Below, in pieces: positions 13,966 through 25,424 of a stretch of 64,000 bases of DNA. Where the stretch lies: contig OY740768.1 in NCBI GenBank assembly GCA_963513935.1, positions 18,092,590-18,156,589 of the forward strand, read 5' to 3'. Position 1 is the first letter of the stretch, and every line of letters begins with the position of its first letter. The notes under the pieces were generated by a model. It was not told the origin of the DNA, did not search any database, and saw only the letters and a list, made by a program, of their open reading frames with translations. Position numbers and translations under genes: made by a program. This stretch comes from Aphrophora alni (Eukaryota; Arthropoda; Insecta; Hemiptera; Aphrophoridae).

Positions 13966-14212
13966 CAGTCACGTAAGAAAGCTTGTTAGTAAGTTTGAAA
14001 CCACAGGGTGCGTTGAAGATAGCATGAGACCAGGAAGACCTTTAATCGTAAGGGATGAAATGTTAAGAACTGAAAGAAGCAATTATTCTAAACGTGGCTG
14101 AGATAAATGTGTACATGTAAACACGTTAAGAAATATCTCGCATAGCGTAAAGGAAAATATTACTGCTTCTCCAAGAAGAGAATGACAGCCACTTAGAACA
14201 TCTGTATAAACC
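13966..14212 (+). pseudogene. Tc1/mariner-type transposase N-terminal remnant
   Basis: A frame open from about 13,966 to a TGA near 14,100 contains VRKLVSKFETTGCVEDSM followed directly by RPGRP. This matches the helix-turn-helix DNA-binding part of arthropod mariner/Tc1-like transposases, where a V..L..KFE.TGSV block is followed by the GRP(R) linker. The frame then breaks, and the following 100 bases look like a continuation in other frames. The catalytic DDE/D domain is absent and no flanking inverted repeats were found. It is an old, truncated copy. Its fragment does not overlap the remnant at 23.1 kb enough to say whether they belong to one subfamily. Confidence 0.6.
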
Positions 14213-14384
14213 TGACATAAAAGAATTTGGCTTAATTTAAAGTTTTTTATTAAACCCTGTTTAATTCCAAAAGAATTTATACACTTTATTTTGTTCTATG
14301 TTAACAAACAAATGCACTATAATTAAAATTTTCAATTATATTTGAAAGACCCGGTATTTTAATTGTACTTATGTACGTGCATAT

Positions 14385-14385
<1 letters not shown>

Positions 14386-14439
<54 letters not shown>

Positions 14440-14440
14440 G
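14386..14440. repeat. (AT)n microsatellite
   Basis: A near-pure alternating AT tract with one phase slip near 14,428. Confidence 0.9.
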
Positions 14441-15418
14441 TGTTTGTGTATATGTGTTTTTTTATTTATACATAATAAGTAATGTTAATAGATAATTTGG
14501 TCACCTTCACCACTTGTCAAGTACAACTTGGATTTGAATTATCACTATAACTTGGATAATTATGCGTAAATGCAGTCAACTATTTGCTCACGGAGGGTAA
14601 AGTCCATGTAGGGGTAGAATTTTATCTGCATTTACTATGTAATATTATAATAGAAAATATTTTTAAGTAATAGAAAACTTTACAAAAATTGGAATTAATT
14701 TTATTTATATGAGTAGAATTGTTTTGATAATCAAACCAATTGTTTTGATACGCCTGTTGAACTTGTTCAATTACTTTAATTCTCTTGCTGGAGATGAGAC
14801 AAGATGAAATGCAACGGTGAACAAAAAACAGTAGCATCTGCAGGTAATCAGCTCCAAATTACCGGGTTACAAATTTTGTATGCCCTAAAATTAACTGCCT
14901 ATTTTAATAATTACTAATGTGTTTGTTTTCATTTCGTATTATAACAAGGCTGCTTTGCATGCACGACCGGAAGTCGAGGTAAGTGATCTTTTTTTAATTG
15001 TTTTAAAGAAAGAAAATAGAAGAAGAAGAAATCTATGAAATTCACGTTTAGAACAGTAAAAAAAAGATGATGTGTTATTAAAACTGGCAATACTTTTGTA
15101 ATCTACTAAAATAAAGGGTGTTTTTTAGTGGCCCACCATTGTTATCTCTGCAACTGTTAAATATACTTTAAATTGGAAACTTATCTTACTATTTAAATTA
15201 TACAAAGTTTGAGAAAGTTGTTAGATGGGTCAAAAAACCTGCTTCACGTTTTTATAATAAATATTCGTTTTGAAGTCATCTGAGTCCAAAAAAAAAGGAG
15301 TTTCGGGAATGATGTATGTTTCTCTGTCTGACAAATGACGCCTGTCGTCTCTGCAGAGCTCTACAGCGCAAAAGTCGAAGCGATTTTAATAAAATGTAGT
15401 ATGTCCCCATATCTCGGT

Positions 15419-15421
<3 letters not shown>

Positions 15422-15462
<41 letters not shown>

Positions 15463-15467
15463 ATATT
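15422..15467. repeat. (AT)n microsatellite
   Basis: An alternating AT tract ending in GTATGTATAT. Open frames crossing it on both strands encode only alternating residues and are artefacts. Confidence 0.9.
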
Positions 15468-16344
15468 TGATAACTCAAAATTTGGAGAAAACCGAGTTAA
15501 GAGAAAACGCAAAATAGTATTTTTTAAAAAAACTGGCTCTAACGATTTTGACTAAATTTAAATTTTCCTCAAGTATTTAATTTTCTCTAGAGGCCATCTA
15601 TCCAAAAATTGGTTAGAGCCAAATTGGTTGGTAAAAAACAATTTTTTTTTAATTGGTAAAAGTAAAAAAAAAAAAAGAAAAGGAAAAAGGCCATGGAGCC
15701 GATTTTTAGAAATTATGTCTTTTAAAAACATAAACTACTAAGTTTTATGTAGTGAAATCTGAAAATGAAATAACCGAAATATTTTTTTTTAGATTGCAAG
15801 TAAAAAAATATTACCAAATATTCTAAATAATATTGAAAAAAATTAATAAATTTTTGACAACCCTTTATTTTAATTAATTACCATTTACCCCAAACACGCT
15901 TTTATGTCACAATCGAAACAAGTTTAGGTCCTATTTTTGTCTGTTCAAATACGGCGTTCATGTTCTACTTCCACTTTTTGAGTGAACTGATATTTTTGAT
16001 GACAATTAATTTTGGTTTGTAGGTGGATGAGTGAGAAAGTTTGTGCAATGTTTTTGCATACTTTATTTATTTTAAGCTTACATCCATAAAGAATAAAACA
16101 AGAATTTTGTTTCTTTTAATTCAAGTATTCAGCTTTAATAATGTCAATTGACGACTTTTCTTTGTACACAACAATGCATCTAATCCTCTACAGTAATAGA
16201 CATAAATAACGAAGTGACCTGTGGACGAAGTAGTTTTACTCCACGTACGGCAATAAAACGTGTTATAAATCGTTGGTACAGTGTTTATATGTTTCAAACA
16301 AACCCTATGGTTGTAATAAAATAGTGATACGCTGAAGTTCAGGA

Positions 16345-16575
16345 AGTCCCTATTAGGTTCATTTTTACGACTTTAAAAATGGCGGCGATTTTAAACAAAT
16401 TTTTGTTTATATCTTTTGTGTTATTCAACTTATAATACATAATTATACAGCCTAATGGTACTAACCCAACCTTTATAACATCCCAAATGGCTAAGTTATT
16501 GTCAAAAATATAATTTTCAACGCTGACCTTCCAAGAAAATATGATCATATAATGAGTGGAGGGTCCTTCACATAA
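16345..16575 (-). repeat. Dispersed repeat family 1, copy F (3' half, minus strand)
   Basis: Read on the minus strand it has ATCATATTTTCTTGG, TTTTTGACAATAACTT, TTAGTACCATTA, TATAAGTTGAATAACAC and CGCCGCCATTTTT, in the same order as copies B and C. Confidence 0.6.
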
Positions 16576-17028
16576 GTATAACTTTGAAATCCGCCAAGGC
16601 TACGTCACTGACAAGAACGAAGTAAGTGGAAACGTTTTTAATATTACACATGTACGAGGTCGGTTCGGGCTTAACTAACGCCAAGAAAGCAGTAATTATA
16701 GATTTCGGAAAATTAGTAACAAATGGTTTAAACAAACTTACCATATTGTTTAAGACTCATTGATCTATCAAACAAAGCCCAAGAAGAGAACTTTGGGTGT
16801 TACATTTAGAGGTTCTGTTTGTACTAGATTGTATGATTAGGCTGGATAAGTATCATGATGATGCCTTTCTACTTATTTTCTTTTACCAGGGTAGATGAAA
16901 ATCTGTATACACTGCCTTTGCTTAAGTGTAGGTGAATATAATTTCTTAAAACCTGACGAGAGAAAACTCATCAGCAATTTTAATATTAACCATTTAATTT
17001 ATTCCTCATTATTTAGCGAGCTAAACTG
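16576..17028. other. Non-coding DNA
   Basis: Nothing is recognised. Confidence 0.4.
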
Positions 17029-17029
17029 A

Positions 17030-17640
17030 CGAGTCATGATGGTTTCTCACATCCTAGCGTCCATGTTGTTCTGTCCTCGGTATCTCGTACGTCTAGATCT
17101 CAAACTCTTCTAGTATTGACCACTTCACGCTTCCATGTGTGGTCGAGGCCTGTTTCTTCCGCTTTTATTAGGTGGTGTTTGTTCTCATACTTTCTTAAGG
17201 AATGTCTTCTTCGATTTTAGAAAGTATTCGAATCAGCTAAATCTCTTCATTTATATAGTTTCTACAACATATGTTCATACCCATCTCATCTATATCCCGT
17301 GTTCATCCCATGTCATCTCCACTAGTTTATCTACGTAACTTGTAGTTTTCACTTGTTCTTGTTAGTTTTATCCCACATTTCCAATCCTTACTCGCCGAGA
17401 TTCTCGACGACTCTTTTGAATTTTATTGCTTGTGTTATGTGCTAGTACTCCACAGTACCCTGTTTAGTTAACTTAAGCTAACATTTGTTTGACCTAAGTA
17501 GTAATCTCTTCACTACTTCCTCCGTTACTAGTGACTTTCACTTCTAGATATTTGCAGTATCTTCCTTCGTCTAGTCTTGGGATAGATCCCTTTTTTTCAT
17601 CTCAGCAATCAGAACTTTCTTGACCAACAATCTCTCTCCT
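17030..17640 (-). pseudogene. Non-LTR retrotransposon reverse transcriptase C-terminal remnant (minus strand)
   Basis: The minus strand, read across several frames, carries YCKYLEVKVTSNGGSSEEI near 17,500-17,570, matching the conserved block (F)KYLG..(V/I)...G....EI after the reverse transcriptase fingers of insect LINEs. Further on come RVRIGNVG-like residues and, near 17,050-17,100, DVRDTEDRTTW, resembling the LINE C-terminal pattern D....A.DR..W. The order along the strand is correct for a single ORF2 tail. Several stops and frameshifts separate the blocks, so it is dead. The polymerase catalytic motif is not present. This stretch is less AT-rich than its neighbours, consistent with formerly coding DNA. 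Confidence 0.6.
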
Positions 17641-17675
17641 AAATATTCGTGAACTAGAGTTCTTTATTGTACACT

Positions 17676-17711
17676 CTTCTTCTTCTTCTTCTTCTTCTTC
17701 TTATTATTATT
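17676..17711. repeat. (CTT)n then (ATT)n microsatellite
   Basis: About nine CTT units pass into three ATT units and a T-run. On the minus strand it lies just upstream of the LINE remnant. Confidence 0.85.
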
Positions 17712-17933
17712 TTTTTTCAATGCGATGATGGCATTGAGCTGCTTAAAAAAAAATCCGTATAAGCCAATAAAAAAATATAATGCAAATCTAGTTATACTGA
17801 CAAAGAAAAGGTCTGTTATTGATTTTTGTGTGTTTTACGTTGTAATTCTACTGCTGGAAGTTTGAATTTCAATAGAGAGGAGGAATTTCAGTATATACAT
17901 TCATAATATACACGTGTGGTGGATACGAGGTGC

Positions 17934-18282
17934 GTTTTAAAGTAAGGTCTCTATTGAAATCACCGCCGATTGTGGCAATGAAGCAATCTTCATTGATACG
18001 CGATTTGAAATCATTGAATCGCAATCACCAAACTTGATACGCGATTTCTATGGTGTGTAAGCGATTTAAATAATCCCGCCAACTGTGAGGTTCGTACTGT
18101 GATACGTTTTTTGTTAGCGGTGTTCATAGGCTACTTGTTGAAGTTATGGACAGAACGTTATGAGTGACAGTAAAGTAAGGCAATAGAGAGGACGACGATG
18201 AGCGTCCAACAGGAATGACACATGGTTTAGTAGAACAAGTAAATATGAGAATTCCTGAAATCGTTGTTAAATAGTTTCAGAA
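17934..18282 (+). pseudogene. Mariner element remnant (5' end and N-terminal transposase)
   Basis: TACGAGGTGCGTTTTAAAGT at 17,934 resembles the terminal inverted repeat of mariner elements. ATG at 18,160 opens VMSDSKVRQ, followed after a stop by a DDDERPTGMTHGLVEQVN stretch. This corresponds to the mariner N-terminal region (MSDSKVR.W, then ERSGRP...T..LV..V). The catalytic half and 3' inverted repeat were not found, and the frame has stops. The element is therefore a 5' fragment. It differs in sequence from the mariner-like remnant at 23.1 kb, so it represents another lineage. Confidence 0.65.
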
Positions 18283-18588
18283 TTTTATTTTCATTTTCCT
18301 AAAGTATCAGTTATTTACAACATTGTGATAGAGACTTCATTGTAAAAAACTGTGTGACAAATGGATTCCGGCACATAAACAGAAGTATGTGACTTAGGTC
18401 GTACATTATATTAAATTCAGGTTAAGTTTACCTCATCGCTCAGAACTAATACTCAGAATTTCTGCACAGTGGCAACTAGTAGTAATATAGTTTTGATTCT
18501 GTCCAATCAACACATCAATCAGATGTTGTAACTAATAATCACGTCTTAAATGAATAAAACTTCATTGGTCTGAATAAGGTTTACTTTT
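18283..18588. other. Non-coding DNA
   Basis: It may include further decayed mariner sequence just after 18,282, but no conserved residues could be read. Confidence 0.35.
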
Positions 18589-18589
18589 T

Positions 18590-18905
18590 TCATCTCTGTT
18601 ACCTCTTTCTCACTTCTCCCTCTAATTCTTCTACCTCCCTTCTTTACTTGTTGATAAATACTTCAAAGATGAACTGCTTGCTCTATTTAATTAACTTTAT
18701 AAAGACACCTAAGGAACAAAGTTTAACTGAAATGAAAACCATATATTTTGTAATCAAATCCTTATTTTAATTAAAATGGGGAACAAGAAATAGGTGTCAT
18801 ATGGTTCACTGAAATGCGGCGAGGAGAATTCCCTCTGTAAATTGCAAATTTAATACGTGAGTTTGTTTATAATTATGCTACTTATAGGTCGATATACAAC
18901 TGACA
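18590..18905 (+). repeat. Duplicated block a, copy 1
   Basis: CTCTATTTAATTAACTT, AAAACCATATATTTT, CCTTATTTTAATTAAAAT, ATAGGTGTCAT and AATACGTGAG recur collinearly at 24,100-24,420. It is the first member of the a-b-c duplication. No coding content is seen. Confidence 0.6.
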
Positions 18906-19039
18906 TTGAAGTTTTTAAGATGTTTCAGAACGTTTAAAACAAAATCCTTTCACTGTTAGTCCCAATCACATTTTATGGTTTGGAGGTTCAGAAAACCTAA
19001 ATATTCTATTGTACATTAAAAAATTTGGAAGATAAAATA

Positions 19040-19135
19040 TAAGAAAGAGACCTCTATCCCTTGAATATTGTACTTAGCGTCAGGATCGGAAGAGAACTAA
19101 TGTTGGTTAAGAGAAACACGATAAGAAAAAATAGA
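19040..19135 (+). repeat. Dispersed repeat family d, partial copy
   Basis: GACCTCTATCCCTTGAATA, CAGGATCGGAAGAGAACTAA and TTGGTTAAGAGA match the middle of the family d copies at 25.9, 38.5 and 42.7 kb. Confidence 0.5.
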
Positions 19136-20554
19136 TTATAAAATTAAAGTGTCAAAAAAACTATGGTAAGTTTCGTTAAAATGCTAATTTTTTAATTAAA
19201 GATGAGTTTTTTTAGTTATTTTGTAACGGGAGGGAGTGAAAGGAGTAAACAATTGTAACTGGTAGTTTAAATTTTACAAAAATGTTGCAAACAACCAAAT
19301 TCCCTACATTTTATTTCTGTAGGGACGCAATTAAAATTGAACGCGTTATGACTCCTGTATTTTCCACGATTTTACACAATTTAAATGTTAATTAGAGACC
19401 CATACGTCGTCGTATCAAAAATTTGAAAAAACACCTGTTTTAGATAATTTGATTGCTTTATTTTTATTTTATTTTTGCTCTATGATGAAAATAATTATGT
19501 AATAAACAAATTAAAATCATGAATAACTACATTATTGGGCCCTAGTAACAATTGCAGATTAATTTTTCATGTGCATTCACAATACAAAAAAAAAGTAATT
19601 TTATATAAATATAGTTTAAAAAACTCTGTTATTTATCACACACAAAATCTGTATTTCACAAAAAAATTGCATATGTGAAATAATATCTGCATAAACAAAA
19701 ATAAAAACTCGTTACGTAGAACTTTTTCGTAATATTCATATTTTATGAAATAATCACAAAATAGCTATTTTTACCTCTTTCACCCCTTCTCCTTAAATTA
19801 CGATTATTCGAAAAATTCGAAACTCATCAATTACCTAAAAAACAAATATTTGAAAGGAACTTTCCACTGTGGTTTTCTTTCTGAGAGAAATTTTTTACTG
19901 TAGTACAAAGAAAATTTTCTACTCCAAGACTGTACAAAGAAAGTTGTGCATCTAACTAGGATACCATAAGATTGTCACACCCAATATTTTTAAATCCTTA
20001 CGGATTTTTATGAAGTATTATTTCCTGATGTATTTCAAAACATTCACAAGTTCGTTACTTTTTTAACAAAGTAAGCTAACATTAAAAATAAATGTCCCGT
20101 TAATTTAAATAACTGCAGAATAGTCTCACCAGTATTGTATTATTCTTATATCTTGTTTTTATGTTAAATATACATTTTCATTTGCATTGTTACTAAAGTT
20201 GAACAAATTTAAAATAGATTCATAAATCTATAAAAAATATAATTAAGTTAATACAAAACTATTCGGTAATTTACATATTTCATACAAAAAGTAAAAATTG
20301 AATGTTGCAAAGAATTTAACAATTTTATGTGTTATTTTCAATTACGTACATTTCATGAAACTAGAAGTTCTTCAAATTGATGATTTGGAAAGTAAAGAGA
20401 AGGGTTGTTTTCATATCTTTTAGAGAAATAGAAATGTGAATAATTAACTACAGCATAATTTTAAAGAAAACTCTTTTCCTTAGAATTAAAATTATGTCAT
20501 GTATTACCTTATACACTCCAGCAAGAGAATATTTTAATAATGTAATTGCTGTAA
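19136..20554. other. AT-rich non-coding DNA
   Basis: No gene or recognised element. This is extra sequence between blocks a and b that is absent from the second copy of the duplication. Confidence 0.5.
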
Positions 20555-20705
20555 AACACTTTACTCTAGACATTATCAATTTATATATTGACGTCGCATG
20601 TCTTTGACATAATTTTTCTATCGGATATACATTAACCCCTTTTAGCAGTATCGGAAATCTCATCCACCTCCCAACATGCATTCATAAATTCAAACTTCAT
20701 TAATG
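20555..20705 (+). repeat. Duplicated block b, copy 1
   Basis: GCATGTCTTTGA, TCTATCGGATATACATTAA and CATTCATAAATTCA recur in order at 24,510-24,665. The minus-strand 77-codon frame over it is not considered a gene. Confidence 0.6.
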
Positions 20706-20737
20706 TTTAAACTTTTACAAAACGTTTACTTTGTTTA

Positions 20738-21407
20738 TACCTGGTGTAAAAAAGTCCCTTGACGCTAATAATGTTTAAACTAGAAAAGCTAAAAATCTAA
20801 ACATTAAGAGTGTTTTTGGTGTAAAAAAAAAGATCTTTTGACATTATAATGTAAATTTACCCCAATCCCTAAATGGGTCTTTGTGGGGGTAACTCAAATT
20901 TGTATGTAAAGCCCCTTCAAGTAATACCTCATTTTAAAAGTGTAAACTAGAGTAACTGTAACTATATTACTCCGCTCCAAAATAGCGGCTTGTCAAATAT
21001 TCAAAAAATTAAATTTACCTACTTCGGAACCTGCTAAAAAGAAAAAAAGAATGTTGAGGTGACAATTGAAATCTTTCTGATCGAACTTGAATAAAATAAC
21101 ACTAACATTTTTACTTTAATAATTCCGTTCTCTTATTATATTCCTTATGTATAATATTCTGAAGTAACTTTTATTTTTTGAATATTTAACCGGCCACCAT
21201 TTTGTATTGGAGTAAGATTATAGTTTGTTCAGTTATTTTCTATTGAAAATTACCTTCAAAATGAGGTAACTCCATGGGGCTTCACATTTGAAAATTATGA
21301 GTGGACCGCAAAACCTTAAAATAAAACGTTTCTAAAAATTCAGATTTCTTACTTTTCAACTTTAGAATTTATTTAACCATATCAGAACTTTTTTTACACC
21401 TTGCATA
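20738..21407. mobile_element. Fold-back (MITE-like) element, about 670 bp
   Basis: Termini ACCTGGTGTAAAAAAGTCC (left) and the inverted AAGGTGTAAAAAAAGTTC (right) lie next to TA. Imperfect arms run about 20,738-21,015 and 21,165-21,407. Both arms carry the shared motif (TACCTCATTTTAAAAG at 20,925 and its inverse at 21,253), and both have an AATAGCGG- or ACCATTTTG-type block nearer the loop. The loop is about 150 bp and non-coding. The left terminal sequence is repeated about 77 bp inward. No transposase is encoded; mobilisation in trans is inferred. The arms have diverged considerably, so the copy is old. Confidence 0.65.
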
Positions 21408-21534
21408 TGTCCTAAAATGTACAGCTTACAATAAATATTTTTTAAAAATAAAGTATAGATAAATGTTTATATATAAATTTAAAATATAATCATTATCTTC
21501 CGCTTAAAATAAAACATTAAATTATTCTTCTTTC

Positions 21535-21725
21535 AACTTCACTTCTTCGCTACTGTATGATTTGTTTTTGTTTCTTGCTTCAGAAGATATTATTCCCTTG
21601 GAATATATGTATATATTAATTTCCATAATAGAAATACCGCAATAATAACTATATACATAATAATGTTTACACTATAAAATTTATGAAATGAGAACAGAGC
21701 CGTTCTCTTACATTACACGTATTAA
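21535..21725 (+). repeat. Duplicated block c, copy 1
   Basis: TTTCTTGCTTC, AATTTCCATAATAGAAATA, TACATAATA and TTTACACTA recur collinearly at 25,735-25,870, completing the a-b-c order in both places. Confidence 0.55.
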
Positions 21726-21957
21726 GCGTTATGAGTTCTTGGAGTTTTTTTTTAATAACTCCATTTTTCTTCTTTAAGATAACTAGTTTCCACAAAACAC
21801 TGGCATCATCAGATCTTCACGGTTTTCTTATAAAAATTAAGACGTACATAAAAAAGTGAAAGGTTTTTTTTACACAACAATCGAATCGAGTTAATTCACT
21901 TTACATTGAATAAAGTTGAGTAAGTATGGATGTGAGTGATTTTCGGACAAGTAAACA

Positions 21958-22500
21958 AGTTGAAGTCCTAACATATAAAGTAATGCAAGTGATCTTCTAA
22001 TACAACGCCCAAAAGTTGGTATCCCGGGCATTGTACGAAATGTTAATGTATAGATCAATAGGTCCTACCCGGTAGTGTAAGTTTGTTTATACCAGTTGTT
22101 ACACAGGTTTTATAAACCTCGTAATTATCCATATCACTCAAGCCTCATATGTGTATATATTAAACCGTCTCCACTTTCTTTGATCGTGACTGTATCTCGT
22201 CTCTGGGGTCTCGAAGCCAATGGTTATCCTCGTGTCGGTGAGTCATCCCTGTTGGATCTCGTAACTATACGAATATCATATTTCCTAGAAAAATCAGGAT
22301 TCGAAATTAAATTTTTGACTTCGCTATATCTCATAGTGGATAGATAGGGTTTGTACCATTACATGCAGGATTTTTCTTTCTAATGTAATGTGTTTTAACT
22401 TGAATAACACGAGATACGAACTGTTTAAAATGACAGCCATGATCAATTCGATTTTTCTGAATTTCAATGTGAACACTATACCAAGTATGCAATATGTTTT
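21958..22500 (+). repeat. Dispersed repeat family 1, copy B (nearly full length)
   Basis: It contains the family landmarks in order: CCAAAAGTTGGT, GTTGTTACACAGGTTT, CTCGTAATTATCCATATCA, TTGGATCTCGTAACTATAC, TTTTTGACTTCGCTAT, GTACCATTACATGCAGG and TTTCAATGTGAACACTAT. It is uninterrupted where copy D is split by a fold-back. The 83-codon frame within it is not matched in other copies and is not called a gene. Confidence 0.65.
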
Positions 22501-23139
22501 TTTACATAAATTTCAATTGTAACGGTATGATTATTATTTGATATTCTGACGCTCCAGATTAAACCACGTTAAAAGACTTTAGTTTGTTTTACCATTTACA
22601 GTTGACAACTTATAAGTTTAAAAATGTAATTTGAAATATTCACATGTTACAGTTTAGCCCAAGTAGAAAGGTATGAATGTTTTTTAATTTAAATAGGTAC
22701 ATTTATATTGTCTAAACCTGTTACACTAAAATCAATGTTGCCACGAAGTATTTTTTTTCTTATTATTCAATTAGTACCAATATTGGTTTTATTGAACTAT
22801 CAGAAATAAGGAAATTCTGTTTTTTTAAATGCATTTTCAGACACTTGGATTTCCCAATCGTTAGATTTACACTAAGTGACCTTTACTCAGCCACCCTTGG
22901 ACTGTCTTATCAGTAAAAAACCTGTCCTTCACTATGCTCCAGTGTTCAATTCACCACTATTGAACACTAGCCTTTTTTCAACTAGCCTTTAAACTTGTAT
23001 TTAACGTTAACAATGGAGGTGACTTGTTCTACTAATAATGCGTGGTCTTGTGGATCGAGTTCGATCTTACCAACAAGTTACTTATTTTACGGTACTTTTC
23101 TAAATCGAACTCTTATATCAAAATTAACATTGTTTTAGA
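22501..23139. other. AT-rich non-coding DNA
   Basis: A less AT-rich patch at about 22,880-23,000 holds no recognisable gene. Confidence 0.4.
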
Positions 23140-24020
23140 CTGTACAGCTTTTGAAGGAAACAAGATCAGGAAAAGATCTCGCCCGTGCCGGAAGAAGAAA
23201 GAATGCTATTGATGAGGAGACGTCTTTAAACGTGTTACAGTCTGTCGGGGAAGATCCTTAAATACAGTATTCTTCCTTAAAAAATATCCAATGATCACCA
23301 ATATTCGTTATCAGTCTGTTCACAACATTTTTAAAGTTAATGTTAATTCATACAAAGTTAATCTTGTTTATGAACTCTATGGGGATGACTTCGATAGACG
23401 CGTGAAATACCACCAGGAACGAACAATTTATTTATTTAATAGTGTTTTCTCTTCAGGAAATATTCATGATCAATACTAGTTTGAATAATCACAATTGCCG
23501 ATTTTGGAGTATCTCAAACCTACATTGGACGCGAGAAGCCCAAACGTAGTGTTCTGAGAAAGTTAATATATAGACAGGAATATTGATACCATCGTTGGAC
23601 CACTCATAATTGAAGTAAACTTAAATGGAAAGTATTATTATGACATGGTAGTAAACAGGATCGTTTCAGAGGTTCAACGCATTGCTGAACCGAATTTCAA
23701 TAACGTGTGGTTTCAGCGTGATGAAGCCTCTTCTTACTACCCTGTACAAGTTACTCGGACTTTTAAATGAATTATTACCTCTCAAAGATGAATCGGGAGA
23801 AGGGAGGACCATAGAATGGCCAGCATGTTCGTCAGACCTTTCACCGTTAGCAGTAATTTAAAACTAAAGTATGTCACACCAGTAGACATTAGTGATTTAA
23901 AAAATCGTATTATCCAAGAAGCTCCAATGATTAAATCCGATATACTGCATACGTCCTGAGATCCTACTACAGCAGATTGCCAAACAGCTGAAGGAAAGCA
24001 GTTCGAACATTTCTTGTAAA
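23140..24020 (+). pseudogene. Broken mariner-like (IS630-Tc1-mariner) transposase
   Basis: Conserved blocks appear in correct order on the plus strand but in different frames. First comes a linker with GKDLARAGRRKNAIDEETS (about 23,170-23,225). Next is VYELYGDDFDRRVKYHQE (within 23,291-23,479), then NNHNCRFWS and NLHWTREAQT (about 23,485-23,555), and VGPLIIEVNLNGKYYYDM (about 23,595-23,645). The VWFQRDE block follows, carrying the second catalytic aspartate (about 23,705). Last are IEWPACSSDLSPL, carrying the third acidic residue, and YVTPVDISDLKNRIIQEA (to about 23,945). This is the architecture of the arthropod mariner-like group whose transposases end in EWP.RSPDL.PLDF...VY.TPV. Several stops and frameshifts make it non-functional. 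The first catalytic aspartate is not readable and the N-terminal domain is incomplete. Confidence 0.85.
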
Positions 24021-24099
24021 TTTATAGGTAAGGCTATACCTTATTATTCTGCTGAAACTCAAATTAAACAACAAATTAAATTTAAAAAAATTATACAAC

Positions 24100-24420
24100 T
24101 ATCTATTTATTCCCCTCCCCCAATTCCTCTATTTACTTTTTCTTTCTCCTTTACTTTTTGATAATACGTAGGAGAAAAACTTTACCTCAACTCTATTTAA
24201 TTAACTTCTGAGGCACTCAGTTTTACTTATAAAGCAAAGTTTTAATGAAATTAAAACCATATATTTTCTAATAAAATCCTAATTTTAATTAAAATTTGGT
24301 GCAAGTAATAGGTGTCATCTTGTATTCTACTGGAGTTCTCTCCAACTTTCAAATTAAATACGTGAGATTGTTTACAATTATGCAACATATTGTGGTTTAT
24401 AACTGTCATTTATTTTGTTA
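24100..24420 (+). repeat. Duplicated block a, copy 2
   Basis: It is collinear with 18,590-18,905 (shared CTCTATTTAATTAACTT, ACCATATATTTT, AATAGGTGTCAT and AAATACGTGAG). It starts about 80 bp after the transposase remnant. Confidence 0.6.
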
Positions 24421-24466
24421 AAAAGTAATTCATAGACATTTAATTGAGTTCTACAAAACCTTTTTT

Positions 24467-24470
<4 letters not shown>

Positions 24471-24499
<29 letters not shown>
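24471..24499 (+). repeat. Poly(A) run of 29
   Basis: An uninterrupted A-run between duplicated blocks a and b. It might be the tail of a lost retroposon, but nothing upstream identifies one. Confidence 0.85.
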
Positions 24500-24503
<4 letters not shown>

Positions 24504-24509
24504 TTATAT

Positions 24510-24665
24510 TTTGCGTCTCTAGACATTACCAATTACATATTGATGTTGCATGTCTTTAAAGTTTTTGTTCTATCGGATATACATTAACCTCTTTTCGTTT
24601 AATGTTGGGAGTATCGGAAAATGTGATCCATCTCTGAGCATTTATTCATAAACTCAGACTTTATT
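24510..24665 (+). repeat. Duplicated block b, copy 2
   Basis: ACATATTGATGTTGCATGTC, TCTATCGGATATACATTAA and TTATTCATAAACTCA match 20,555-20,705. Confidence 0.6.
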
Positions 24666-25386
24666 AAAACTAAACAATATTAGTGTTTAATTAATCTGTT
24701 TGATATTCAAATCTATATTTGACAAAACAAAATTCAATTTTTTTTTATATATACTTATGTCAAAGATTTTGGTGGAATGTAAAGATTAATTACCCAAACC
24801 AGTGTACTAAATTTAAAATAGAAAATTACCGTTAAGGAACAATTTATAAAAATTTAAAAAACAATAACACCTCACGCTGTGAAAAAGGTTTTTTTTTTTT
24901 CACAAATGTGACTCCCAACGAAGTCATAAAATTGATTAGATTAGAAAATTATTTATTTTTGTGCATCCTTACCATTTTTTATAAAGTTTGTACATAACGG
25001 ATTGTTATATACCAGTGTCTACTTGGTAGGATTACAGAAAGAGATTTTGCTGTCATTTCAACATTTTTATACAATAAAACATGCAATTAAAACAAACAAA
25101 TAAATTCAATTTGATATTGGTCGTCAACCGGCAATGTCACTGAACAAATTGTGTAGCAAAATTAAAAAGAATATATGGATATTAAGATTTTTGAAACTTT
25201 TTATATTTCTTAAATACGGCGATTTTTGTTGTTTTTTTTTACTTGACGGATAACGTAGTATATGGTAATTTTTCTAATCGCTAAAAACGTTAACATCCGT
25301 TTTTTTTAAGGTTCTTCACAATTCATGATCTCAAGTAACCGAAAAAGTGATTTCGACATGTCATCCGTCCTTATCGTTTACCTCTG
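24666..25386. other. AT-rich non-coding DNA
   Basis: No gene or element is recognised. Confidence 0.45.
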
Positions 25387-25412
25387 TACGTAAGCACCCC
25401 GGTGCTTACGTA
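25387..25412. repeat. Short perfect hairpin
   Basis: Two 12-base arms, TACGTAAGCACC and its exact complement, are separated by CC. It lies just beside family 1 copy E. It could form a compact cruciform or RNA hairpin; no function can be assigned. Confidence 0.7.
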
Positions 25413-25424
25413 TACACAGTACGA

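Larger units (their letters stand above)
14213..16344. other. AT-rich non-coding DNA with two TA microsatellites
   Basis: It contains the two (AT)n tracts listed separately and A-rich low-complexity DNA at about 15,640-15,690. AAAGGGTGTTTTTTAGTGG at about 15,115 resembles a fold-back terminus, but no partner was seen. Confidence 0.45.

Noticed and set aside
15276..15517. Overlapping 78- and 60-codon frames on opposite strands
   Set aside because: Both cross the (AT)n tract, which is open in all frames, and have no domain.
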